Assembly (NCBI GenBank): GCA_037893225.1
Contig: JAZGUH010000070.1
Span: forward strand, 124,001-188,000
Direction of reading: 5' to 3'
Source: Hippasteria phrygiana
Lineage: Eukaryota; Echinodermata; Asteroidea; Valvatida; Goniasteridae
DNA: 64,000 nt
The translations under genes were made by a program, and so were the position numbers. Below are positions 51,421 through 63,258 of the stretch, in pieces; positions within the stretch are counted from its first letter, which is position 1; each line of letters starts with the position of its first letter. The notes under the pieces were generated by a model that worked only from the letters and a program-made list of their open reading frames with translations, had not been told where the DNA came from and searched no databases.

Positions 51421-51878
51421 CTTTTTGCGTTACTCACGCAGCAGTAGAAAAATGGGTGTAGGCCTTTTTTGTTGGGGTGCACGGTTCACTGGCGAAGCTG
51501 AAAATGAAATTTTCTTTTTGGCTTCTCTTTGTACGATAGAAATGTACTTGATGACCTTGCCAGGGGAAGTTCTTTGAGTTGCCAAACAATGTGCGCGGTG
51601 TGAACTGTGTTGACGGCGCACACAGTGATTTCTCTTACCGTTGAACTCAATCAGGATTCGACTATAATGGTCGATATGCTGTTTATTAAAGAATTGCTGC
51701 ATGCCACGTAGTAAGGTTCATGTCATACTTAAAAATTGTGAACCTCTTGCAGTAAACACAAAGGGCTTTTTGTTAATAGCACTGCGACTTCAAAGTCTAT
51801 CAACCGAAAAGGCGACTTGAGATCTTTTGAATTGAAACTGACGGCAACGAATGCCGAGTATATTGAGCGCTCTCTCCA

Positions 51879-51909
<31 letters not shown>

Positions 51910-51927
51910 AGTTACAACTTTACATTG

Positions 51928-52109
51928 CAGTGGCGGATCTACGGGGGGGTTTTGGGGTTTAAACCCCCCCCCCCCCTTGGGCTGAGAAAAAAAATAAAAT
52001 AACCAGTGTCGGGTGTCGAAAAATCGGCACGCTGGGGTGTGTAGGCCAATCACCTCAGGTAAACCCCCCCCCCCCCCGCCCCCTTGGGTAAAACCTAGAT
52101 CCGCCCCTG
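51928..52109. mobile_element. Short inverted-repeat element (GTGGCGGATCTA ends)
   Basis: CAGTGGCGGATCTA at 51928 and TAGATCCGCCCCTG ending 52109. CATTG is repeated directly on both sides. C and G runs fill much of it. The GGCGGATC end type is common to hAT-related elements, but the duplication here is only 5 bp. Confidence 0.6.
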
Positions 52110-52292
52110 CATTGTATTCTTTTTTGGGAAGGGGGGGATTTTGCATAGGGAAATGTATTTATATATCTAAAAGAAATAAAATAGGCGCTTTAGTTTTCGA
52201 TTTATACATTACATGTATTTGTGCATAGCCACAACGCTTCATGTTACAAAGACACCGTTATGATCAATAATCTTTTGCTTCTATACATACAG

Positions 52293-53215
52293 CAGTGTTG
52301 GAGGTCTCGAGACCGGCCTCGGCCTCGAGACCGGCCTCGGCCCTGAACGAGTGAATCTACCTTTCAGTAAAAAGAACAGCGTCAAACTACTCGCTTTACA
52401 CGTTGAAGCTCCTATTCGAGGTGCCCTGAAGTTCGGTTTCTCGTAAACTCTCGTACGTTCTCGAGGTCAACTTACACGCTCTATATGACGATCCAGTGAG
52501 CGTCGCCCCATGGTGTTCTGACCAATCACATTTGTGGTTTATGTCCAACATGCGTGCACGCGCATGTGACGCCCGCGGCTGGAGATCAATGGTCATGATG
52601 CCTTGTCATGTCCTATGTATTTGAATTGAATTGAACTCGGTCGCTGATTGAATTCCTCGGAAGAGCGGGGGAGAATCGTCGAAAAGTAAAGAAAAAGTTA
52701 AGAATTGCCTGCCAACTTATCAAATTAGGACCCTAGTCTAGGTTCCAAGACGTTCTTAGCGATTTGGCCTTGGCGTATGTGCGTGTGTAGGAAGAGGGCG
52801 CTTCCGTTCGCGCTGTACGTCGCACCGCGCTAAGGACGTCTTGGAACCAAGACTAATTAGGACCCTCGTGGCGCGATCCAAAATCATGCACGTTTGACAA
52901 ACACCGGCTGCGGATCCGGCAGCATTTTATAAACTACGCATGCGTGAGGCCAGAACGCACGTACAAAGCCAGGATTTCGAGAAGACACAACGTCAGTGAA
53001 TTTGGCGCGCGGGCGCCTCCGAAATAACAACTACACAAGGGTCTTGGGCCAAGACTATGTTCCAGCCAGCAATGCTCCAGTGGAGCGCATTTTTAGCAGA
53101 GGAGGGATTGACTTTGTGGATTATTAGTTTATTACGTGTTTAGTAGCTGGCCTCGACCTTGGACGTTGTGGCCTCGGCCTTGGCCTCGGAGGTTGTGGCC
53201 TTGACTACAACACTG
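52293..53215. mobile_element. 923-bp hAT-like element with 8-bp target duplication
   Basis: Ends CAGTGTTGGAGGTC and GACTACAACACTG, with ACATACAG directly before and after (52285-52292, 53216-53223). Ends carry repeated GGCCTCGGCC motifs. No transposase frame. A 122-bp element is nested inside. Confidence 0.85.
52734..52855. mobile_element. 122-bp inverted-repeat element with 10-bp target duplication
   Basis: Ends TAGTCTAGGTTCCAAGACGT and its near-complement, flanked by ATTAGGACCC on both sides (52724-52733, 52856-52865). Termini resemble those of the 420-bp element at 40919. Nested in the 923-bp element. Confidence 0.85.
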
Positions 53216-53223
53216 ACATACAG

Positions 53224-54580
53224 TGATGGGCTACCAAGAAAAGAAATGGATGGGTTAATTAGAGACTGGCGCACATCAGTGGCGCACCGGGGAGGGGGGG
53301 GGGGGAGGGATTGAGCCCCCATCCCAACATGTTTTCATTTTTAAGTCCACGAATTGGCGGTGACGACGTAGGCAACATAATATTTCTGAGTATAGTGGTG
53401 TAAATGCCGGCACTAGCGTCAAATGGAGCAATTTTGTTTTTGCAATATTTTGAAAACAAAATCGGAAAACAAATGATGAGGCCCCTCCCCCTCCTAGTTA
53501 AATCCTTAGTGCGTCACTGGCGGCCATACACACCGGGGATAGAGAAAGACACAGTGGCAAGGACGGACACAAACTCAAATTTTCTGTTTTTTAGTACCTT
53601 TGGTGCATGTTATCCAAAAGAGGGGCATGGGGGGGGGGGGGGGGGACCACGATACTGCCAAGAAATTGGAAGGGGGGGTTGTGTAAAGAAGACCAATCCT
53701 ACCATATTTCTTTTCTAGAGATCTTGATTCGTGGCTCATTGATTTAATTCTTATTCTTTTTACAATAATTTTGTATAAATTATACAGAACTAAGCCTATT
53801 CCATATTGACTTTTTTTTTTATCTTTTCGCTATCGCAGCTATTGCTTTAAACTACATAAACTATCGTGTGCAGCACCATAAATAGACAATGAAAAGATTA
53901 CCACAAGACGAACACGGAGTGCACCGTTAATCTGCACAGGTACATTAACAACACGGCGGACTCGGCTCAATAACAAAAATAAAAGATTCACACGAAAGTG
54001 CGCGATCTTGTTGAAATGTACAAATACGTGGTAAACAAAATGTAAATAGTATAATCTGGAAGAAAATGTATAGATTAAAAAAAGATGTGTCATGAATTTG
54101 AAATGTTTTTGTTTTATTTTTTTTCTACAAACAGGCTACGTTTATACAGCGAGTAAAAATGCCCAAATAGGGTTCAACAGGCCAAATTTGAAATGACTAA
54201 CAAGTGCTGCGGCAAAGACTCCACTTTCAAACTGGCACCCTGGTTTGAAGTCCACTATCTGATCAATCAGTCCGGGTTGGATACTAGTCCTGAGCCATAG
54301 CACAAGCCGCCTGGTATTCATACAAAGGGGTTATGTAGAAAACTGCAGGTTTGGCTTACAAGCATGCAGCAGTGTGCAACTTGCACAGTTCATTGCTTTA
54401 CGAGAATAACAACAATTCCTGATATCTTTTTACAGCAATAAATATTGTTGAATTCAACAAATGTAAATACATGTAGGATACGTGGTACTATACATGCAGT
54501 TTATTAATCGCATAACCATCAATTCATTCGAGATATGGTGGGAAAATGTTCAGTTGGCCCCAGTGGGGTTGTGGCCTTCA
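53224..54580. other. 5' flank, no gene recognised
   Basis: G runs near 53296 and 53630. The remainder shows no coding signal or recognisable repeat. Confidence 0.4.
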
Positions 54581-54783
54581 TACACTGTAAAAAAGTTGGT
54601 CAAAATGTTTGATTTTTTTTACCCAATGTTGGGCAACATATCAACTGCCCACAATCTTGGGCAAATTCTTCCAAATAAGTGGTCCATTTTTACCTGAATT
54701 AACCAACAATGTGGTAAATTAATACCGATGTTGGGTAAATAACAGCTGCCCAATTATGTTTTACCCAACTGTTTACAGTGTAC
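54581..54783. mobile_element. 203-bp inverted-repeat element (TACACTGTAAA ends)
   Basis: TACACTGTAAAAAAGTTGG at the left and CCAACTGTTTACAGTGTA at the right. Interior repeats ACCCAATGTTGGGCAA-like motifs. No coding capacity. Confidence 0.7.
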
Positions 54784-55462
54784 ATAACTCCTCAAGCTGT
54801 ATCACGTATTGTACATCGCACTGAAACGTGTATGGAAGCCAGAGGAAGCCGGGCTGCACCAGTTTTGAGTGATTTGAAAGCACATAATAGGAAATAAAAA
54901 AGCCCAGACATAAATTTGATAATAATAATAAAAATAATAATAATAATAATAAAATAAAAAAATAACTCATTGTGGATTCTCAAACTGCCCCAAAATAATT
55001 CCCCAGGTCTACAATCAACATCTAGCCACTAAAATCATTAATTGAAAAATACCCTTTTGTTTCTACAATTACAAAAACATGACCCCCTGTTCTGAATCAT
55101 CTCCCATTTACTAATCTGTCACCATCTGATTTTCACAAATAGAAGCCTACTAACTTTGTCCCTGTGACATTTTTATGACCAAGTTATTCAACTCGGATGA
55201 TTAGTTTAAGGAGATATTTGCAACAGCTGTGTTGGACTGGTCTGTTTTTAGTTTAATGACATACACAGGAAATTAAAAAAAAAGTTTTTGAATTTGTGTA
55301 GTGTTAATGGGAAAGATTGGAAGATTTCTTTTTCAGAAAAAGCAAACAACCCCCCACCCCCCAAGAAAAAAAACCAAAAAAAAAACGGACATGAATGTGA
55401 ACCCGTCACCTCCAGAACACCAACACCAGTTCATCACTCTACCAACTGAGATACTGTGGCCC

Positions 55463-55592
55463 GTTCATTTTACACGAATCCGGATCGCGATCAGTGATCT
55501 AGCCGCTGGTTCGCTCCATCCATTAGGCGGAATCTGGTGTGTGAACCAACGTACAGATCACTCATCGCGATCCGGATTTGTGTGAAACAAAC
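55463..55592. mobile_element. 130-bp inverted-repeat element
   Basis: ACGAATCCGGATCGCGATCA at the left is mirrored by TCATCGCGATCCGGATTTGT at the right. Confidence 0.65.
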
Positions 55593-55889
55593 ATGCCCTC
55601 CCTCCATCTTGCCCATGTTAGTGTTCTTCAAATTTATCGGTATCATTGTTCAGGGTCATTATTCAGTTTCCGTATATTTTAGTGGATGATAGCATTTAAC
55701 TTATTTAAACTAGTAAACATTTTATCTACAGTAATAACTGAGCATTTATGTGAGAACAACAGCAAGGAAAATAAGAGCGTCTTAAATCTTATTTTGTTTG
55801 TTCTTAATCACTAAATGACACTTGTGTTATGTTGGCGTTTTTAAAATTTATATCCAACTTTCCACACAAATTCATGACCTTTAAGACCA

Positions 55890-56050
55890 TTAGATTGGGT
55901 GGTCAGGTTGGCGTAGTGGTTCTTTCCTCGTCTTCCACCTCTGGTGACCCTGGTTCGATTCCCGTCCAGGTGCACTATGTGGATTGGGTTTTCGGTTAAA
56001 ATGCCCATGTGCATACATACATATAAATAAATAAACGACAGGCCCTTACC
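55890..56050 (+). mobile_element. SINE, family H
   Basis: Forward copy: GGTTGGCGTAGTGGTTCTTT and CCTGGTTCGATTCCCGTCC (B box), followed by GTGGATTGGGTTTTCGGTTA. Confidence 0.55.
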
Positions 56051-57359
56051 CAGGAAGTGCATTGTTGTATTAGTAGAATGTCCCTTCATATATAGGTTTG
56101 TTTAGGTGTACAACTCTGAAGAAAAAAACTCTTGAATTACTATCATTTTAATCACTTGCATCAATTTATAGGCGTCTATGTCCATGATTGACTGGCGTTT
56201 TGTTTCAGCCATGCCACAGCATTGGGTGAATGGGTGAACCTGACAATGTTTGGGTGCTGTGCAGGTATGGCCAGTTTGAAACAATAAGCATAAACTGAGG
56301 TATTAAGTGAAATCGGCAATTGAAATTCCATGACTCTTCCGTGACATTCCATGGCAAAATTAGGGTTTTCCATGATTAATTCTTACATTTTGTATTTGTT
56401 TTTATTTTGTTAAGAGTCTATAATAGACTGGCCAGCCATCACACCAACAATAAAGGTCTATGTAGTGTGTATTATCATCATCAAGATGGCCTCCACCTCC
56501 CCTTATAGCATCCAATCCTTCCACTTTATTATGGCAGTCACCAAACACAAGACAGACAGGAGGAAGCTCAATCAAGCTATTATTAGAGCTCCAATTTTGT
56601 GCTTTTCCACACTTTCTGGAAGACTGCCATAGCCAAGTATCATGCACCAATATGTTTGGATTGTTTTTAGATTGCATGATTTTTTTTCTCTTAAATATCA
56701 ATTTTCCAGGACTTTTCCCATGAGTTTCCATGATAATTCCTAGAAAATTCCAGGATTTTCCATGAGAGCGGGAACCCTGCCACATGTCTGCACACAGCAT
56801 GCTTGACTGGTTTACTTAAATACCATTAGCATCACTACATTATGCAGTCAATGATGACACATGAAAATGGTCTATGAGAGCACCACACTTTCACACTGGA
56901 ACCACACACGCACCAACTTCCCACACCTCTACCTTGACAATCCTGTGTACAGGTATCCATTACAATAAAACAAATGTCAAATGGGGGCATTTTGATATTT
57001 GTATGAATAAAATGACCCGATGTATTACAGGTACAAATGTATATCTTCTGCACTGATACTACCTCCCAACATTAGATGATGATGATGATTCTGGCTCTGA
57101 GAAGTCAATGATTTCCACTTTTCTTTCAAAATAAATTAGATTTTTCTTGTTTTAAAATTTAAATTAACAAGTAACAAGTACAGCACCTACAAACAAAGTG
57201 GAAAAAAGATCAAGTGAAACCTTTTCTCCATTTCGTTTTGCAAAGTACACAAAGTACACATACATACCTGGCTTACAGTTCTCTGTACAAAAATCGAGTT
57301 GATGATTCTTCAATTTCTTTTTTAAAATTTCATTAAAAAAGCAATTAGAATGGATTAAA
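56051..57359. other. 5' flank, no gene recognised
   Basis: Only scattered Trinculo-like fragments such as TTCCATGATAATTCC repeats (56700-56770) are visible. No supported exon. Confidence 0.4.
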
Positions 57360-57800
57360 TTTAAACGTAGTATACAACATTTGCTTTTGCTGTAATTTTC
57401 AGAAATAAATGGATTTGGGGGTTAGTATTTTATAGCGTGATAACAAATACTGTAACACTGACGTGTTTAAAATTGTGTTTGCATAGATGCTGAGAAAACA
57501 GAAAAAAATTATGTTCTAGTAGTCTGGTTCCCTGACCATACTTTAGCCAAAACGGAGCAATTTATAGAGTCAGGAAATTATCAGGTCGGGGAACTAGACT
57601 ATTTGCAATGATTGTCGGCTGACATTCATTGGGAAAATGATATATATTTCCACTTTTCTTGTAAACGACAGCACACCAGGTGCCAGGATTTCATAGCATG
57701 CTTGAGACTGCTATTTACTTACAGTCTAGTACGGTAATTCGTAATAATTCAGTAGTTTTGTTTTTTCATGTTTGTATACTACGTTTAAGGTTTTCTTAGA
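57360..57800. repeat. Dispersed repeat matching the flanks of the 4302 element
   Basis: AAACGTAGTATACAACATTTGC, in parts, and GACAGCACACCAGGTGCC also occur at 4120-4140 and 5403-5420. A small inverted-repeat piece (TAGTCTGGTTCCCTGACC, 57519, to GGGGAACTAGACTA) sits in it. Confidence 0.55.
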
Positions 57801-59318
57801 TGTGTTTATTGTACACTGTGCACAGCATTAACTGAATGGAAACTGCTCATTAAATACATCCTCACCGATGTAAATCAACTTCATGCTTACAGAGAAACTA
57901 CCCATTTTTTAAAAACAGCACTGTAAAGTAAATTGCCTGAAACAATTCTCTTTTTTTAAAACAAGTAACAAAATTCTTCACTATGAACACTTCTGAGGTA
58001 GGCTTATATCCTAAAAATAGAAAACGTAAATAGTACAATTCAAAACTTAGTTGGAAGCTTGTAAGTTTTTGTTGCTTTGGAAAATTAAAGCCCTTTTTGC
58101 TATAACTAGCGCTTCTCAAGAAGAATTCTAAAAACACTATTAAGAAACAGCAGAAAAAACATTCAATTAAATCAATTTCTTGTCAAAAATGATCTCTTTG
58201 GTCATAAAACTTTGCTTTAAACTTAATGACAATTTATTTTCTTTAATCTGCCCATTACATTTTGCTTGTGAACATCAAATTACTAGGGTCAAAATAATTT
58301 AGAAACTTTTTTTATACAGTGCTTAATGGCCCAGCCATATTTACATTTTGATGTGAATTACACAGGTCATGAACAACATTTTCCCAAGAAAGTTTTTTTA
58401 TACTGAAACTTCTTGGGAATAAAAGGCATTGTAACATCTGACTTGGCACTTCAAATGACTACACTTAACGGTTGCTGCTCATGCTATACTACAATGTGCT
58501 TGCCTGAACCTGATTAAGAACAAACCAAAAGGATGCGACACCGTGTTTCACACAAAATTAAAATCTCCTCGTGATTTTGAATTTTGAAAGCCTCCTCTTA
58601 AACCAACAGCAACAAAGGCTTTCTACTTCTAGAAAAAAGTCTTCGCTTTATCAAGCTAGAACATTTTGTAATCCCCTTCGCAAACTAGCCACAACGTTCT
58701 GAAGACTTACTTCCACAAATGTTAAATGAATTTTGTTTGGAGCCACGTTGTATAAGGAGCTCACCTATTTTCCCCCTAGATTTCTGCAAAGACGCACAGA
58801 AAAAGGAAAACAAAATAGAACCAACAGAGACCAGCCTTTTAAAATTCTGTTAAGTGATTTGTCATTGACAAAGTCATCCCATACTGTAAACTTCAGGAAT
58901 GAATCTGGCTTGTTTGGGAGGGGGAGGGGAGGGGGGGGGGGGGGGGGGGAGGGGAGGGGGGGGGGAGGGACAAACCTGATGTTGGTATGGGATTTAAGGA
59001 CCTATGCAGTATTCTGAAACATGACATTACTTTGTGCAAGTAAAAATCACTGAATTCATCTAATTCACTGAAAAGACTCATCCTTGGAACTTTTGTGAAA
59101 CATCTGATTAAGATTTGATCAAATAAGTTTCCAAGAATGAGACAGAGGCAGTTTCATCATTCCATTGTACCTAACAGGCACTGAGCAAAAAAAAAAGGTT
59201 CACTTCTCATGAGGTTTTTACAGCCCCAATGATTATTTAACAACTTTATAGAGTTTTCATAAAGAATCAGCATTTCATAGAGGTCAGGGCTTGAATTGCC
59301 TATAAATCCAAATCACCA
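57801..59318. other. 5' flank, no gene recognised
   Basis: Contains a 55-bp G-rich tract (58918-58972) of GGGGAGGGG type. No exon or known repeat otherwise. Confidence 0.4.
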
Positions 59319-59322
59319 TTAA

Positions 59323-60455
59323 GGCTGTTTGATGATGATGATATTTCCCAATATTTCAATATTTTTTTCATATCGAAAATCGTATCGGCCCCTTTAAAAA
59401 AATAAATGGAATATCGGGGAATTTGATATATCGAAGAATATCGCGATATTGCTTTTCGCAGCGTTCAAGATTGATCTAAGACTTGTATTAGTCCAGATTA
59501 CCTTGCTCGAAATTCCAGTTATTTCCAATAAATTTGACGGTAGAATAGTACATACATGTACACATGTACATATAACGTATGATGTACAATTGAGGAATAA
59601 AAAAATACATTATGTACTAAATGTGTTGTTTCTTGGATCGTTTTCTAAACCCCCCACAAAACTTCTCCGCACCGTTCATTAAAGCGCACATGTGTGCGTG
59701 CATATTCGATTGTGGGTGTAGTTTTGGTGAAGTGCAAACAACCGCACTGAATGCTACCGTATTATTCCCAGTGTACAATGTACGTACACGCTAGCTAACA
59801 TGTTGCGAACTTAGTCTTGAGAAAAGGCTACTAAGACCTGGGGGGGGGGGGGGGGGTGAGAGCAATTGCTTCAATAACTCCAACCACTAAAGCGCATCTG
59901 CGCGTGCGCATTGCTTTGTTGCTAGCCTTGGTTTATAAGTGCAAGCAACCGCACTGAATGCCACTGTCTTATTCCCAGTGTACAATGCATGTACACGCAG
60001 CCAACGCGTAGCGAAATTCACCTTGAGAAAAGACAAACACGTGCGGCGCATGAGTTGTACAAAGAAGCCAACTGAAGGTAAATGTCGTAGTACTCCAACT
60101 TTACTCAACGAGTGAAGCCTTGTCAACCCGGGCCCCCGATCTTGCCGGCCCCGGCCCAATTTGTGATCTCGGTGGTCGGCCTCGATTAAACAAATTTAGC
60201 GGATCCGAGCTCAATCCCTGCGGGCCCGATCTGCGGTAGCCCCGATCTCATGATGCCGTGGTGATTTCCATCATGTATTTTTTTATTCCTCCGTGATTTC
60301 CATCATGTATTTTTTATTCCTCCGTGATTTCCATCATGTATTTTTCTTATTATTCCGGTATTAAAGGAAAAAGTTACGTCATAACGATAATATCGAATAT
60401 CGCGATATTTTTGGGCCGATATTTCGGTATCAAAATAAATAGATATCGAACAGCC
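59323..60455. mobile_element. 1.13-kb element bounded by TTAA
   Basis: TTAA at 59319-59322 and 60456-60459 flank GGCTGTTTGAT ... ATCGAACAGCC. Subterminal AATATCGCGATATT motifs lie at both ends. Inside is a ~180-bp tandem duplication (59720-59880 and 59880-60060) and three copies of TCCGTGATTTCCATCATGTA. TTAA duplications are typical of piggyBac and Kolobok elements (inference). No transposase frame. Confidence 0.7.
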
Positions 60456-60459
60456 TTAA

Positions 60460-63258
60460 TCGCCATGCTAGTAGATCAAGGGATCTATCGGCACTGAGTA
60501 ACTGTTCAAGACTAGTGTCTATCAAAATTCACAGAGGAGTCGTCCCAAGTTGTTAATTATTGCAAATTTGTCATGTGAATGAAAGTAAAAAGGCAGACTT
60601 CAGTCAAAGTGTGAAATCTTCGTGGAAAAAAATTGTACAATTATTTGGAAGAAAAATGACTAGTCCACCGGTCAAGTTTGGTCGTGTAGTCTGATACAGT
60701 AATTCCTACATTTCTGGACTCAGTCCACCGGTCTAGTACCAATTTTGAGCCTTGAAGGTACATGAAGGTTGCCATTTTTGTTCATAAAATGAAATTGTTT
60801 ACAAGCCGCTTTCATTAGTGTTTGTACGCTGGGCTGGTGACAAGATGGAAACACAGATGGTCCCGATCGGTCTCTCAAACAAGTTCGCATGCACACTGCA
60901 AGCACAGCTCACAGCCCACAGAACAATGCACAGCAGGTATAACACGCATCATAAAATATACAAAAAATGCCATTGTACAAGTTAGGTCATGGGCGGGGCT
61001 CAAAACGCCCCTTCGATCTGTAATAATAATAATAAATAAATAACCCACAGAAACGCATGTAATACACAGCGAACACGCGTCTCTCATACAGATAGCACTT
61101 TAGTCAAATATAAAACAATTTGATTGTATTTACAGCATTAAGCTTAAAACTCTAAAAATAGGCGTAACAAAATTGATACATTGTATCACAGCTACAGCTA
61201 CGATTAGATTCAGTTAAGTATATTTGTTTTGTTTTTGCTTAAATGTTTTCAAAGTTGAATTTATATTTGGAACTAGTGAAATCAATGTAACATTGATGGT
61301 ACAATACATGACGCCTATAATGTGTCTTGGCTATCCAGTGACATCTGCACGTACATGCAGAGTTGAAGTCGAGTCCCTGCAAGTCCTTTCACAAGTCTTT
61401 TCGCAAGTCCAGTCAGAAGTCCTTTCATAAAGTCGGTCACAAGTAACTGGACGAACATTTGAAAAGCTTGTGATTGGGATTAGGACTGGAGGGCTTGTGA
61501 TGGACTTGCAGGGACTTGTGATGGACTCGACTACATTCCTGCGTACATGCATATCTTTCTTAAGGCCGCTTCATACTCGCTGCTACTGCATCCGAACATC
61601 TAGCTATGCAACCGTCAGATGCATCGTTCATGAATTTGACATGCATTGAATTCGGATATACGCACATCAAATCACGTTCATACTTTCTGAAAACTCTTTC
61701 AAATCATCACAACATTTTCATTCCAGTTTTCTTTCATAAAAAAATAACCGCCTCAACATCTTGAAATTCTTGAACTTTTACTATTTAGAAGATGTTGGTG
61801 CACACTTTGTATTCTTTTTTTCCCATCCTGCTTTTGTTATTAACTCCTTGCCTCTGGCTGTTATTGATGGGCTGCTTGTATGCCAAGATCGGGGCTGTGC
61901 AGCCAAGCGTAAATGCAAACAATAGACACCACACTGAATGGAGTGGTCCTATTCATCGCACTTGGAGCCCTCTTCTGTGTGATTGAAAGCTTTGCTCCAT
62001 CTATTCATTACACTCCCATTCAAGAACAATACAGTTGAAAAATGAATGGATCAAGTAAACCATGCGACTACCAGCCAGATGGTCTTCTTCGAAGGCCATC
62101 TTGCATATTCAAGATGTTAACCATTGTCATATGTTGCGTAAATGCATCAGACAAATATTCAACTATTTCCAATTGTCCGACATCGGATCTGATTAGTGTG
62201 CAGGCAACTTCAAATAGCCAGCGCATTAAATATGCAGTGATTGATTAAGCAACAAGTATGAAAAGGCCTCAATGCTACACGTCAAGTTCTTCAGAATTCA
62301 ATCACTGCTCGAGTCTCATGTCCATCAGGCCTTAAAGCAGACTGTTTCCCAGTTTGGATTCGGCTAGTTCCTAGCGAGTGTCCCGTCTGTATCTCCCAAA
62401 CCCCATTTTAACCTCTTTACCAAAATCCACTACATACCCAGAATTCCTGAAGAGAAAGCACATGCAGACAGAAACCAATCCAAGAGTTGACCGTCGCTCA
62501 AACATGACCGACAGCAACGTGCCGAAATTGAGCAAAACCTGGAAATGATTTGCCTGAAGCATCATGAGACAGTTGGATGCCACAGTGATCGCATTCTACA
62601 GCAGCCTGGCTTCCAAAAGACGCACTAATTAGTACAATCTTAGAGTCGACTTTCAAACAAACGCAACCTGTGCGCATCCTACCCTCTTGAAAACTACGAC
62701 TTGTCTGTCAGTCTTCAAGTGTTAGTTTTTCTGGTCGATTGTCTGTCCTCTATTTATGATGCAAGTAGACATCTCCCAGGTCAAACCCAATTCTAACACC
62801 ATGGTCATGTGTAGAACACATTCCTACTTGGGCCGGCATAGACATACCTACATGGGCCCTCTTTGTCATATCAATCAAAGTGGATGGACACACAGTTAAA
62901 TAATAAAAAAGGCCGCCTTTTCACATTTTCCTCATACCTGTGACCACAACTTAATCCCTTCCATTGTCCACCTGCTAGAGGTGGTTTGGGCAGTCCAGGT
63001 AGCCCTGACCTTTTACAGAGGTCATGACCTCTTGGGTCATGGCCTCTTGGGTCATGACCTCTTGATCCATGTCTTCCTGTGATGTGGTGGAGTAGCGAGG
63101 ATCTAGCTTTCCATGCATCAGTGGCTCGCCACTGTGGAAAAGAACAAACCGAACAGGAAAATGGTTTGTCATAGCTGTGGTCATGCATGGTAATAACTGA
63201 AATAGGTCAAGTTTCCAAGTCACTCAACGATTTCTCGGGTATTTAATAAATGGAGCTG
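60460..63258. other. 5' flank, no gene supported
   Basis: Apart from the hAT-like element at 61358 and a 15-bp repeat (GTCATGACCTCTTGG, three units, 63023-63067), nothing is recognised. A weak exon candidate lies at 63017-63131. Confidence 0.4.
61358..61541. mobile_element. 184-bp hAT-like element with 8-bp target duplication
   Basis: Ends CAGAGTTGAAGTCGAGTCC and GGACTCGACTACATTCCTG; CGTACATG on both sides (61350-61357, 61542-61549). Confidence 0.85.

Noticed and set aside
62871..63188. Zinc-finger-like start (Lys-Pro-Phe-Ser-Cys-x2-Cys)
   Set aside because: The two cysteines are not followed by a C2H2-spaced histidine pair, and this part lies in the pyrimidine tract before a likely splice acceptor.
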